Both the position numbers and the translations under genes were made by a program. 64,000 nucleotides of DNA, from positions 58,638 through 122,637 of the forward strand of contig DVOW01000061.1 in assembly GCA_018713335.1 (NCBI GenBank), in the 5' to 3' direction. The notes below the pieces were generated by a model. The model worked only from the letters and a program-made list of their open reading frames with translations. It had not been told where the DNA came from and did not search any database. This document shows, piece by piece, positions 53,608-63,000 of this stretch (position 1 is its first letter; every line of letters begins with the position of its first letter). Origin of the DNA: Candidatus Merdivicinus intestinigallinarum (GTDB lineage Bacteria > Bacillota > Clostridia > Oscillospirales > Ruminococcaceae).

Positions 53608-55450
53608 TGCAGCGGCCTCCTCCAATGAGTTTATTGGCGCCGCATCCGGCGCAGTTTTCCTTGCAGTTGGGGGTAATTTCCGCCCGTTTCGCCTTCTCGT
53701 ATTCCCGCAGGAAGAAGGATTTGGTCACGCCCACGTCGATGTGGTCCCAGGGGAGGATCTCCTCCGGGGAACGTTCCCGGTTGGCGTAAAATTCCATGGT
53801 CAGGCCGTTTTCCGCCATGGCTTCCTTCCACTTGTCAAAGTCGAAAAACTCCTCCCAGCTGTCGAATTTGCAGCCTTTTTTCCAGGCGGTATAAATCACC
53901 TTGCCCAGCCGCCGGTCGCCCCGGGCCAGGACGCCCTCCAAAACGGAGGTTTTCACCTCGTGGTAATTGAGAGAGATTTTCCGGGTGGTGAGGCTGTGGC
54001 GGAGCAGGTCGTGCTTGGCCACGATTTGGTCATAGGTGTCCTGGGCGCACCACTGGAAGGGGGTGAAGGGCTTGGGCACAAAGGTGGAAACGGAAATGGT
54101 CACATTCACCGCCTTACCCTTGGGCTTGGTTGGCAGAGAATAGTAAAGGTCTACGATCTTCTGGCCCAGCTGGGTGATGCCTAGCAGGTCCTCCTCGGTT
54201 TCGGTGGGCAGGCCCATCATGAAATAGAGCTTGACGCTGGTGTAGCCGCCTTCAAAGGCGATGCGGGAGGTGCGCATGATCTCTTCTTCCGTAACGCCTT
54301 TGTTGATGACGTCCCGCAAGCGCTGGGTGCCGGCTTCCGGAGCGAAGGTCAGGCCGGTTTTGCGGACCTTGTTCACCTTGTCCAGCAGCTCCTTGGAGAA
54401 ATTGTCCACCCGGAGGGAGGGCAGAGAAAGGTTGATTTTTTCCTCCAAGGTGTAGTCGATAATTTTGTCCAGCATTTCCTCCACCTGGGGATGGTCGGAG
54501 GTGGAAAGGGAGGCTAAGGACATTTCCTCATAGCCGGTGGTTTCGCAAAGGCTCTTGCCCTGGGAGCAGAGGACGTCCGGGGCTTTGGCCCGGATGGGGC
54601 GGTAGATGAATCCCGCCTGACAGAACCGGCAGCCCCGGATACAGCCCCGCATGACCTCTAAAACCGCCCGGTCGTGGACGACTTCGGTGTAAGGGACCAC
54701 GAAGGTTCCCGGGTAGAAAGCCTTGTCCATGTCTTTGCAGATGCGCTTGGTGATTTTGGCCGGCGCGCCTTCCTTGGGGGTGACGGCGGCGATGGTGCCG
54801 TCCTCGTTGTAGGAAACATCGTAAAGGGAGGGGACGTACATCCCCGGAATCTGGGCCGCGTCCCGCAAAAACGCCTGCTTGTCCCAGTTCCCGGCAGCTT
54901 TGTGTTTCTGGTAAAGGTCAATCATTTCCAGCATGATTTCCTCGCCCTCGCCCAGCTGTACCAGGTCGGCGAAATCGCAGAGAGGCTCCACATTCATGGC
55001 GCAGGGGCCGCCCATCCAGACAATGGGGTCGTCGTTGCCCCGTTCCGCCGCTAAGGGGTTCACGCCGCCCAAATCCAGCATATTGAGGATGTTGGTGTAG
55101 GAAAGCTCGTATTGCAGGGAAAATCCCAGAAAATCGAAATCGGTCAGAGGGTCGAAGCTCTCCAGGCCGTAAAGGGGGATGCCGTTTTCCCGCATCAGAG
55201 CTTCCATGTCCATCCAGGGGGCGTAGACCCGTTCCGCCCAGCAGTCCTCCCGGGCGTTTATAAGGGAATAAAGGATTTTTAACCCCAGGTGGCTCATCCC
55301 GATTTCGTAATTGTCGGGGAAACAGAGGACCAGCCGGGTTTTCACCTTGGCTTTGTCCTTGACGACACTGTTAAATTCGCCGCCAACGTACCGGGCGGGT
55401 TTCTGCACCTTCAGCAGAAGGGGTTCCAGTTTTTCTCGTAAATTTGACAT
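53600..55450 (-). CDS. TIGR03960-family B12-binding-type radical SAM protein
   Basis: 616 residues from ATG 55450 (GGAGGAATGAA upstream). N-terminal cobalamin-binding-like domain (about 1-190), radical SAM site MRGCIRGCRFCQAGF (Cys-x3-Cys-x2-Cys near 260) and a C-terminal Cys cluster CKENCAGCGANKL. The conserved start VQKPARYVGGEFNSV is the usual family opening. Partner of the DUF2344 gene. Reaction not known. Confidence 0.93.
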   Translation of the reverse strand: MSNLREKLEPLLLKVQKPARYVGGEFNSVVKDKAKVKTRLVLCFPDNYEIGMSHLGLKILYSLINAREDCWAERVYAPWMDMEALMRENGIPLYGLESFDPLTDFDFLGFSLQYELSYTNILNMLDLGGVNPLAAERGNDDPIVWMGGPCAMNVEPLCDFADLVQLGEGEEIMLEMIDLYQKHKAAGNWDKQAFLRDAAQIPGMYVPSLYDVSYNEDGTIAAVTPKEGAPAKITKRICKDMDKAFYPGTFVVPYTEVVHDRAVLEVMRGCIRGCRFCQAGFIYRPIRAKAPDVLCSQGKSLCETTGYEEMSLASLSTSDHPQVEEMLDKIIDYTLEEKINLSLPSLRVDNFSKELLDKVNKVRKTGLTFAPEAGTQRLRDVINKGVTEEEIMRTSRIAFEGGYTSVKLYFMMGLPTETEEDLLGITQLGQKIVDLYYSLPTKPKGKAVNVTISVSTFVPKPFTPFQWCAQDTYDQIVAKHDLLRHSLTTRKISLNYHEVKTSVLEGVLARGDRRLGKVIYTAWKKGCKFDSWEEFFDFDKWKEAMAENGLTMEFYANRERSPEEILPWDHIDVGVTKSFFLREYEKAKRAEITPNCKENCAGCGANKLIGGGRCIG

Positions 55451-55582
55451 TTCATTCCTCCATTGCCCGGAGTCCGGGCGGACAATTCGCCGCGGCCGCA
55501 CAGCGCCGAGCTGACATAATACACCTTTTTGACAAGCAAAAAGGTTCAATACAATTGTTTCCTGTCCTTGGTAAAGGTCAGG

Positions 55583-55804
55583 TTACGCTTTTGGGTTCGG
55601 GTTATCCGTCAAACCCAGCAGGTAATCGGCAGACACGCCGTAAAATTTGGCAAGGGCGATTATGGTGGACGCGGTGGGTTCATGTTCCCCGTATTCATAC
55701 CGTTGATACTCCCGGACAGATTTTCCAATTGCATTGGCCAGGTCTTTCTGCAAGGCATGATGCTGTTTTTTCAATAACAATAATCGTTCTGATAAAATTG
55801 ACAT
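55583..55804 (-). CDS. XRE-family helix-turn-helix regulator
   Basis: 73 residues, a single HTH domain: LLLLKKQHHALQKDLANAIGKSVREYQRYEYGEHEPTASTIIALAKFYGVSADYLLGLTD. TAGGAGAAAAT precedes the ATG. No sensor domain. A perfect palindrome CATGACG-AAAA-CGTCATG lies 20 bp upstream within a divergent strong promoter, a natural target for this dimeric repressor. Phage-repressor or antitoxin-like in size; no phage genes are near. Confidence 0.9.
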   Translation of the reverse strand: MSILSERLLLLKKQHHALQKDLANAIGKSVREYQRYEYGEHEPTASTIIALAKFYGVSADYLLGLTDNPNPKA

Positions 55805-55819
55805 ATTTTCTCCTATCTA

Positions 55820-55848
55820 TTGACATGACGAAAACGTCATGATATAAT
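55820..55848 (+). promoter_or_regulatory. Strong rightward promoter with perfect palindromic operator
   Basis: TTGACA (55820-55825), 17 bp, TATAAT (55843-55848), both consensus. The palindrome CATGACG-AAAA-CGTCATG (55824-55841) fills the spacer; a further TGTCATG-like half site is at 55852-55858. It fires into a hairpin array, away from the XRE gene. Confidence 0.8.
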
Positions 55849-55867
55849 AAACATGACAAATACGACA

Positions 55868-56395
55868 TATATAACGCGAAATCAAAAGTTTTGGTCAAGC
55901 TTTTTTAAAAGCTTGTGGGATTCCAAAGGGCAAGGCCCTTGGCCGCTTCCCGCAGGAAGCGGAATCCCTATAATTCTTACAGATCAGGAAGGTAGGCAAA
56001 ACAGTCCGGTGGACTGTTTTGCCGTAGGGAACCCTATCAAGGGGTTCCCTAAACGGCGTAAGCCGTTTAATTTGCTGACGCAAACGAGCCGCAGAGGGAT
56101 GTGATGAGATTTTATCTGCGTTTTCATTTGCGAAAGCAAAGCTGTGTGTTTGATCGGTTGTTGCTCTATTCTACCGTGCCCAACAATTCACTGGATTGTT
56201 GGGCAAAGAATGCTTCGGGTACGGTCGGACGGCTTTCAGCCGTTTGGAAAACCCCTTGATAGGGTTTCCCAAGCCCTTCCTGATCTTTTTAGTACAATAA
56301 AGATTTCGCTCACTGCGGTGAGCGAGAAGGGACTCCGTCCCCTTCACCCCTGCCGCCTTTTAAAAAAGGCGGGCGAAAACTTTTATTGATTCATT
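55868..56395. repeat. Intergenic hairpin array, family B, copy 2, with large inverted repeat
   Basis: About 530 bp without a credible gene. Consecutive hairpins include AAGCTTTTTTAAAAGCTT, GGCAAAACAGTCC-GGT-GGACTGTTTTGCC, GGGAACCCTATCAAGGGGTTCCC, AAACGGCGTAAGCCGTTT, CCAACAATTCACTGGATTGTTGG, ACGGCTTTCAGCCGT, TCGCTCACTGCGGTGAGCGA, GAAGGGGACTCCGTCCCCTTC and CCGCCTTTTAAAAAAGGCGG. Its left part (AGATCAGGAAGG at 55981) recurs inverted on the right (CCTTCCTGATCT near 56273), so it is also a large imperfect inverted repeat. Any ORF here would be built of hairpins. Confidence 0.75.
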
Positions 56396-56413
56396 TATTC
56401 GAGGTGTTCCCAT

Positions 56414-56671
56414 ATGAAATCAGCCGTTGACATTCTTTATGAACAATATTATTTCCAAAACGCTTTGGAGCAAGAGAAAGACCCCATTCTGTCCAATTAC
56501 CGGGCCATTCTCCGTCGGGAACTCACCAAACGGCAGAGAAAATTCCTCCTTCAGTTTGAAGACCGCTTCGGTCTGCTTTTGGAACAGCAGAACCGGGAGT
56601 ATTTTGCGGAAGGCCTCCGGCTTGGCATGAGCCTTGGCGCCTTGGCGGACGATGTGGAGGAGTCATTCTAA
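56414..56671 (+). CDS. Small helical protein (DUF6809-like)
   Basis: 85 residues, MKSAVDILYEQYYFQNALEQEKD...EYFAEGLRLGMSLGALADDVEESF. Highly charged, all-helical in appearance, ending in a short hydrophobic helix. AGGTGTTCCCAT precedes the ATG, a weak ribosome binding site. It could be reached by the XRE-controlled promoter 560 bp upstream if transcription passes the hairpin array. The stop overlaps rarA by 9 bp in convergent orientation. Family name is tentative. Confidence 0.65.
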   Translation: MKSAVDILYEQYYFQNALEQEKDPILSNYRAILRRELTKRQRKFLLQFEDRFGLLLEQQNREYFAEGLRLGMSLGALADDVEESF

Positions 56672-57937
56672 TTTCTTCCCCTTTACCCGTTCCCAGTAGG
56701 CTTTGGCGGCCTGTTCGGTCTTATTGTCCCCGAAATGGTAGTAAGTGCGGTTTTTCAGCGCGTCCGGCAGATACTGCTGTTCCACCCAGCGGCCCGGGAA
56801 ATCATGGGGGTACTGGTAAAACTGACCCTTGACCTCGGCGTCCTCCCCGTCGAAATGCTTGTTCTGCAAGGTTCGGGGAATGGGGCCGGACAGGCCTTTT
56901 TTCAAATCCCCCATGGCCTCGTTGATGGCGTTGTAGGCGGTGTTGGATTTGGGGGACGTGGCCACCAAAATCACCGCGTCCGCCAGAGGGATGCGGGCTT
57001 CCGGCAGTCCCACCTGCAGGGCCGCGTCCACCGCTGCCTTGACGATGGGGATAATCATGGGGTAAGCAAGCCCCACGTCCTCGCAGGCGCAGACCATGAG
57101 CCGCCGGCAGGCCGAAGGCAGATCCCCGGCCTCCAAAAGCCGGGCCAGGTAGTGGATGGCGGCGTCCGGGTCGGAGCCCCGCATGGATTTCTGATAAGCG
57201 GACACAATGTCGTAATGCTCGTCCCCTTCCCGGTCGTAGCGCATGGCGCTGCGCTGGGAAAGCTCCCGGGCCAGTTCCAGGGAAACAAACCGGCCGTTTT
57301 CGTCCTGCTTTGCCGAAAGGGTCAAAAGCTCCACGGTGTTCAAGGATTTCCGCACATCCCCGCCGCAGCTTTGGGCAATGTGGGCGATAACCCCATCCTC
57401 CAGCCGGATGGAGTCTCCGGTTTCCTCCTCCATGGCGGCGAAGCCCCGGAGGATAGCTTTTTCCACCTCCGCCGGCTCCACGGATTTGAACTCGAAAACC
57501 GTGGAACGGCTCAGCACTGCATTATAAATGTAGAAATAGGGATTTTCCGTGGTGGAGGCAATCAGGGTAATGCGGCCGTCCTCGATGTATTCCAACAGGG
57601 ACTGCTGCTGTTTTTTGTTGAGATATTGGATCTCGTCCAGGTAAAGCAGGACGCCGTTGTAGCCCATAATGGAGTCCAGCTCGTCCACAATAGCCTTGAT
57701 GTCCGCCAAAGAAGCGCTGGTGCCGTTCAATTTGTGCAGGCGCTTCTTGGTCTGGGAGGCGATGATCCGGGCCACGGTGGTTTTACCAACGCCGGACGGC
57801 CCGTAAAAGATCATATTGGGGATCTGGCCGCTGTCGATAATGCGGCGCAGGCTTTTTCCTTCCGCCAGAAGGTGTTTCTGCCCCACCACATCTTCTAAGG
57901 TTTTGGGGCGCAGGCGGTCGGCCAGGGGAGATGACAT
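56663..57937 (-). CDS. rarA: Replication-associated recombination protein RarA (MgsA)
   Basis: 424 residues (family about 420-450). Opens PLADRLRPKTLEDVVGQKHLL; Walker A FYGPSGVGKTTVARIIA, Walker B LLYLDEIQYLNKKQQQ, sensor 1 LIASTTENPYF, arginine finger region SRSTVFEF, and C-terminal tetramerisation part AYQKSMRGSDPDAAIHYLARLLE. It acts at stalled replication forks. Single gene, GGAGGAACCGCC before the ATG. Confidence 0.94.
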   Translation of the reverse strand: MSSPLADRLRPKTLEDVVGQKHLLAEGKSLRRIIDSGQIPNMIFYGPSGVGKTTVARIIASQTKKRLHKLNGTSASLADIKAIVDELDSIMGYNGVLLYLDEIQYLNKKQQQSLLEYIEDGRITLIASTTENPYFYIYNAVLSRSTVFEFKSVEPAEVEKAILRGFAAMEEETGDSIRLEDGVIAHIAQSCGGDVRKSLNTVELLTLSAKQDENGRFVSLELARELSQRSAMRYDREGDEHYDIVSAYQKSMRGSDPDAAIHYLARLLEAGDLPSACRRLMVCACEDVGLAYPMIIPIVKAAVDAALQVGLPEARIPLADAVILVATSPKSNTAYNAINEAMGDLKKGLSGPIPRTLQNKHFDGEDAEVKGQFYQYPHDFPGRWVEQQYLPDALKNRTYYHFGDNKTEQAAKAYWERVKGKKLE

Positions 57938-58024
57938 GGCGGTTCCTCCTTTGCAGGTTCTCTTTATATTTTACATGAAATTGGGGGAAAAGTAAACCGC
58001 CGGAGGGGATTTCTCGGAAATTTC

Positions 58025-58053
58025 TTGCGAAAACCCCAAAGCCGTGGTACAAT
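58025..58053 (+). promoter_or_regulatory. Promoter of the second AraC-type regulator
   Basis: TTGCGA (58025-58030), 17 bp, TACAAT (58048-58053), 25 bp before the TTG start. Confidence 0.65.
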
Positions 58054-58078
58054 GTCCATAGAAAAGGAGGCGGAAGGA

Positions 58079-58882
58079 TTGAACGCATTCTATGAACGCA
58101 GGCCGGATGAAATGACGGTGTTCCACGCAGATTCCATGGATTTCCCGGCCCACTTTCATGAGAGCCTGGAAATGTTTTACGCCATTAAGGAGGGCCACCT
58201 GGTTACGGCCGGAGGCCGGGAGCAAAAGATGGGGGCCGGGGATCTGGCGCTGATTTTCCCGGGCAGCATCCACGCTTACGGCATGGAGGACGGCGTGGCC
58301 GCTAGCCCGGCGCTGCTGGCGGTGGTGCCGCTGACCTTTACCGGCGAGTTCCGGCAGACCCTTTCGGAAATGCAGCCGGAAACGCCCTTTCTCTCCGCCG
58401 GAGAGCTGCACCCGGATGTGGACTATGCCTTCCGTTCCCTGGAAAGGCCGGAGAACCCGCCCAACCCCAAAGCCCGGCGCGCCCTGGTCCAGCTGATTTT
58501 GAGCCGGACCCTGCCCATGATGAAGCTCCGGAAAAAATCCGGGGAGCACACCATTGTTTACCAGCTGGTGGACATCCTTTCCCGGGAATATCGGGAACAG
58601 CTGACCTTGGAAGGGCTGTCCAAGCGGCTGGGGGTCAGCCGGTTTACCCTGTCCCGGGTGTTTTCCGAGCAGATCGGGTGCGGCTTTCCGGAATATGTGA
58701 ACCGCCTCCGTTTAAGCGAGGCGGAAACCATGCTGGCCAACACGGGGCTGCCCATTACGGAGATCAGCTACCGCTGCGGATTTGAAACGCCCCGGACCTT
58801 CAACCGGGTGTTCCGGGGGCAGCTGGGCGTGACGCCCCGGGAATACCGCAGCGCTGTGAAATCCTCCGGCCAGAATAAATAA
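58079..58882 (+). CDS. AraC-family regulator with cupin domain
   Basis: 267 residues from TTG 58079 (AAAAGGAGGCGG upstream); upstream in-frame codons fall in the promoter. N-terminal cupin (MDFPAHFHESLEMFYAIKEGHLV...GDLALIFPGSIHAYG) and C-terminal AraC HTH pair (LTLEGLSKRLGVSRFTLSRVFSEQIG, ITEISYRCGFETPRTFNRVFRGQLGVTPREYR). No obvious target next to it; its regulon is unknown. Confidence 0.87.
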   Translation: MNAFYERRPDEMTVFHADSMDFPAHFHESLEMFYAIKEGHLVTAGGREQKMGAGDLALIFPGSIHAYGMEDGVAASPALLAVVPLTFTGEFRQTLSEMQPETPFLSAGELHPDVDYAFRSLERPENPPNPKARRALVQLILSRTLPMMKLRKKSGEHTIVYQLVDILSREYREQLTLEGLSKRLGVSRFTLSRVFSEQIGCGFPEYVNRLRLSEAETMLANTGLPITEISYRCGFETPRTFNRVFRGQLGVTPREYRSAVKSSGQNK

Positions 58883-58994
58883 CGGATGGGCAATATAAAA
58901 TCAAAGAAATCGGCCAAAAATTTATTGCGCGGAAAAATTATGCGTGAAAACTGAAAAGACGGGTACACTAGGAACAGCCGGTCTGGCAATTTGA

Positions 58995-59561
58995 TTGGAA
59001 ACGGGTGATTGTTTGTTTCAAATCCTATTACCGGAAGGCGGGGAAGGCGCCCGTCTTTTTTTCATGGAAATGCTGCCGTCCTTTATCGAAACAGTGCCCC
59101 TGGGCAGCCCGTTGGTAAAAGACGGGCGGGAGCTTCTGTTCCTGCCGGAAGGGCAAGGCCTGCCGGGGGAATTTTTGCCCGCCAAAGGGGTTACGGTGAT
59201 CGCCAGCTCGGAATCAGAAAGCCAGCTGAAGGCCCTTTCCCGGCTGCCGGTGCAGGTGCTGGCCTGCGGCCTGTCCTCGAAAGATACCGTGACCTTTTCC
59301 AGCCGGTCGGAAGGCCGGGCGGCGGTTTCCCTGCTGCGGGAAATCAAAGGCTGGGACGGGCGTCCGGTGGAGCCCATGGAATTTTTGCTGGACATCCCGG
59401 CGGGCTGCGGCGATTATCTGGTTTTGGCTGCCGCGGCGGCCGTCGTTTATTTCGGGATTTCTCCCCATCATCTGAAAAAAATTTCCAGTTATAAAAAAGT
59501 GAGGCCGGCACATAATACTAACGCAAACGCCAAAAACCAAATTTTCAAAAGAATTTATTAA
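58995..59561 (+). CDS. Hypothetical protein with Mur-ligase-like C-terminal sequence
   Basis: 188 residues from TTG 58995 (alternative TTG 59013). The stretch VLACGLSSKDTVTFSSRSEGRAAVSLLREI and LLDIPAGCGDYLVLAAAAAVVYFGI resembles small Clostridia proteins distantly like Mur ligase ends; no catalytic motif is visible. It lies 14 bp before the SASP gene. Start and function uncertain. Confidence 0.55.
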   Translation: METGDCLFQILLPEGGEGARLFFMEMLPSFIETVPLGSPLVKDGRELLFLPEGQGLPGEFLPAKGVTVIASSESESQLKALSRLPVQVLACGLSSKDTVTFSSRSEGRAAVSLLREIKGWDGRPVEPMEFLLDIPAGCGDYLVLAAAAAVVYFGISPHHLKKISSYKKVRPAHNTNANAKNQIFKRIY

Positions 59562-59574
59562 GGAGTGTAACTGT

Positions 59575-59838
59575 ATGTCTAACTATAGCAGCAACAAACT
59601 GGTTGTTCCCCAGGCCAAAGAAGCGATGGAGCGTTTTAAAATGGAAGCTGCCAACGAAGTTGGCGTGAACCTGAAGCAGGGCTATAACGGCGACCTCACC
59701 TCCCGTCAGGCCGGTTCCATCGGCGGCCAGATGGTCAAAAAAATGAATACCATACGAACTTCGAGTTTTCAACGTGACAACCGCATTGTGGCAGGTCACA
59801 AGATCACCGTCCGGTACATAGCGGGAATTGCAATTTGA
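59575..59838 (+). CDS. Alpha/beta-type small acid-soluble spore protein with replaced C-terminus
   Basis: 87 residues; AAGGAGTGTAACTGT precedes the ATG. Residues 1-57 are a normal SASP (KLVVPQAKEAMERFKMEAANEVGVNL with the GPR protease site, then GYNGDLTSRQAGSIGGQMVKKM). SASPs end about ten residues later (IEAYE..), but here the sequence changes at about 59746 to an unrelated 30-residue tail (NTIRTSSFQRDNRIVAGHKI...). The break suggests an insertion or recombination joint at the 3' end. It normally coats and protects spore DNA; whether this version does is unclear. Confidence 0.85.
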   Translation: MSNYSSNKLVVPQAKEAMERFKMEAANEVGVNLKQGYNGDLTSRQAGSIGGQMVKKMNTIRTSSFQRDNRIVAGHKITVRYIAGIAI

Positions 59839-60073
59839 AATTGAAGTTGACACATGGCGTATTGAGAAAATTCAGTATAACGGAAATGCTATTCTAGAAG
59901 CAATTCCCTTGGTTCCAATGAACGGAGGCATCAGCCGCTGCCATATAACTTTGCTCGGTTTCCATGAAATTGGTCTTTACACAGAAATCATGATTGATAG
60001 CACAGCGCCCGCCAGTATATCGATCGGTGGGCGCTATTGTCTTAATCCACCGGAAGGGGCCAAATATCGGTAA
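59828..60073 (+). pseudogene. Orphan fragment between SASP and CRISPR array
   Basis: 81 residues in frame from TTG 59828 (no ribosome binding site): QFEIEVDTWRIEKIQYNG...SISIGGRYCLNPPEGAKYR, overlapping the SASP tail by 11 bp. Predicted beta-rich. With no start signal it looks like the remainder of a longer gene. It ends 26 bp before the first CRISPR repeat. No family recognised. Confidence 0.4.
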
Positions 60074-60099
60074 TCTGCCCAAGCTTCCTGGTATCCAAC

Positions 60100-63000
60100 G
60101 TTTCAATTCACGCCCCTGCGAGAGGGGCGACAATTGACGGTGTACCGGGGGGATTCGTTTTTACAGTTTCAATTCACGCCCCTGCGAGAGGGGCGACGCC
60201 GCAACCATGGCAAAGTTAGAAGGGAGGTGGAGTTTCAATTCACGCCCCTGCGAGAGGGGCGACCTGCTTTTGTGTCATTTTGCGACGTGCCAACATGTTT
60301 CAATTCACGCCCCTGCGAGAGGGGCGACGTGAAGCAATTAGAGGAACAAGGATTTGACGTTATGTTTCAATTCACGCCCCTGCGAGAGGGGCGACTTAAA
60401 TAATTCGCCAAGTTCATTCCCTTACAACAAGTTTCAATTCACGCCCCTGCGAGAGGGGCGACCTCCTTGGCCTGGGCAGTTCCTTTTTCACCGTTCAGGT
60501 TTCAATTCACGCCCCTGCGAGAGGGGCGACACTTATCTCATGCATCCTTTTCCCAAAAATGCAGGTTTCAATTCACGCCCCTGCGAGAGGGGCGACTGTT
60601 TGTAATGCTATTTCTCAATCTGCCAGTGTCGTTTCAATTCACGCCCCTGCGAGAGGGGCGACGGCATCCAATGAGTAATAATATTGTTAATCGGATGTTT
60701 CAATTCACGCCCCTGCGAGAGGGGCGACGGCGCAGATATGCGCCACCATCTTATGCCTTTCCGTTTCAATTCACGCCCCTGCGAGAGGGGCGACACCGCG
60801 TCTATATGATGATTGTTTGCGTCCGGATGTTTCAATTCACGCCCCTGCGAGAGGGGCGACAAGCTCCAATTCTCTTGCGGCTTCCTGGTCAATGTTTCAA
60901 TTCACGCCCCTGCGAGAGGGGCGACCTTCTCGCACTGCCCAGTAAGGGTGTACAGTCTTGTTTCAATTCACGCCCCTGCGAGAGGGGCGACTTTGCTTGT
61001 GGATTGTTTGCCAGATTTTTAGACAAGTTTCAATTCACGCCCCTGCGAGAGGGGCGACCACTATATACAGGCATCGGACGAGTTGCACGACACTTGTTTC
61101 AATTCACGCCCCTGCGAGAGGGGCGACCGGAACAATGCTCGAGTTAGATGTACTCATAGGTTTCAATTCACGCCCCTGCGAGAGGGGCGACAACCTTGTC
61201 AACATATTATTTGAAATAGGTATTGTTTCAATTCACGCCCCTGCGAGAGGGGCGACAAATATCTCTGCGCCATACCATTCACGCTTCATCTTGTTTCAAT
61301 TCACGCCCCTGCGAGAGGGGCGACCGGCCAGCTCGTCGCAGCAGCATTGCTGATTGGAAGTTTCAATTCACGCCCCTGCGAGAGGGGCGACAGGAGGACG
61401 TCCAATGCTCGAAAAACTGATGAAGTTTCAATTCACGCCCCTGCGAGAGGGGCGACAAACCAATTGGATGGTTAGGATGTGGCCATGCTGTTTCAATTCA
61501 CGCCCCTGCGAGAGGGGCGACGAGAATGTTTATGGCATTAGCAAATGATACGACTTTGTTTCAATTCACGCCCCTGCGAGAGGGGCGACTCCCGCAGTGC
61601 GGGCAATACACCCATCCATTCTTGTTTCAATTCACGCCCCTGCGAGAGGGGCGACGGGTCTTCGCGTTTCGCTTCAATGATGAGGTCTGTTTCAATTCAC
61701 GCCCCTGCGAGAGGGGCGACGCGGGATACTTTACAGGGCCTTTATCTTTCCCATGTTTCAATTCACGCCCCTGCGAGAGGGGCGACCAGCCGGTTACATT
61801 CCCCAATTGGGGCAATTGTGTTTCAATTCACGCCCCTGCGAGAGGGGCGACTGAGGGGGAACACCCATATAATCAGCAATAGAACCGTTTCAATTCACGC
61901 CCCTGCGAGAGGGGCGACGATCGCCAGCATTGAAAGTAGTCTTTACACTACTTGTTTCAATTCACGCCCCTGCGAGAGGGGCGACTGAAATCAATCTTCA
62001 TGTAATCTTCATCAGAACAGTTTCAATTCACGCCCCTGCGAGAGGGGCGACGGCGGAGCTATATCACGATAACTTTCAGAATTTCAGTTTCAATTCACGC
62101 CCCTGCGAGAGGGGCGACGGAAAAAGGATGGTGGGAAGAATATGTCGAGGGTGTTTCAATTCACGCCCCTGCGAGAGGGGCGACTTCAGCGGCCATGCCA
62201 TTATTTCTGCCATAATCTGTTTCAATTCACGCCCCTGCGAGAGGGGCGACCCATTTTGAGGTGCGGAAAAGCGACGGGAGGACGTTTCAATTCACGCCCC
62301 TGCGAGAGGGGCGACCTCCGCTAGATACAAGATTTCAAGTATTGGCAAGTTTCAATTCACGCCCCTGCGAGAGGGGCGACGAGGAGCATCTGGAGGTTGG
62401 TGTCAATCTCTTTTGTTTCAATTCACGCCCCTGCGAGAGGGGCGACGATGGCAGCGGGAGGATTGGAAAGCCTTAAACATACAGGTTTCAATTCACGCCC
62501 CTGCGAGAGGGGCGACCTCCGGGCGCTGAAAAAGTTGGAAAAACTGATATGTTTCAATTCACGCCCCTGCGAGAGGGGCGACATCAGCATGAGATGCGAT
62601 CAAACTATCGTCAATTGTTTCAATTCACGCCCCTGCGAGAGGGGCGACTGTAGCTGGTTTTGGCGGTAAAAACGCATGATATGTTTCAATTCACGCCCCT
62701 GCGAGAGGGGCGACAAAAGGGCGGAGGAAAAAGACCGGGTGAAGCATGTTTCAATTCACGCCCCTGCGAGAGGGGCGACGTACCCGCTCACTAAATGCAA
62801 TTGCGCACAAGTGTTTCAATTCACGCCCCTGCGAGAGGGGCGACTCGCCGTGAAAAACTCTCCGCCGCGTTAATCCTGTTTCAATTCACGCCCCTGCGAG
62901 AGGGGCGACTGACCCGCGCGGACCTTTGCTCCGAATTCAACTTCGTTTCAATTCACGCCCCTGCGAGAGGGGCGACGTCGCATCGGTTCCCGGTTTGAGC

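Noticed and set aside
55853..56104. 83-residue frame starting just after the XRE-facing promoter
   Set aside because: Its codons consist of hairpin repeat sequence, and the ATG would be at or before the transcript start with no ribosome binding site.
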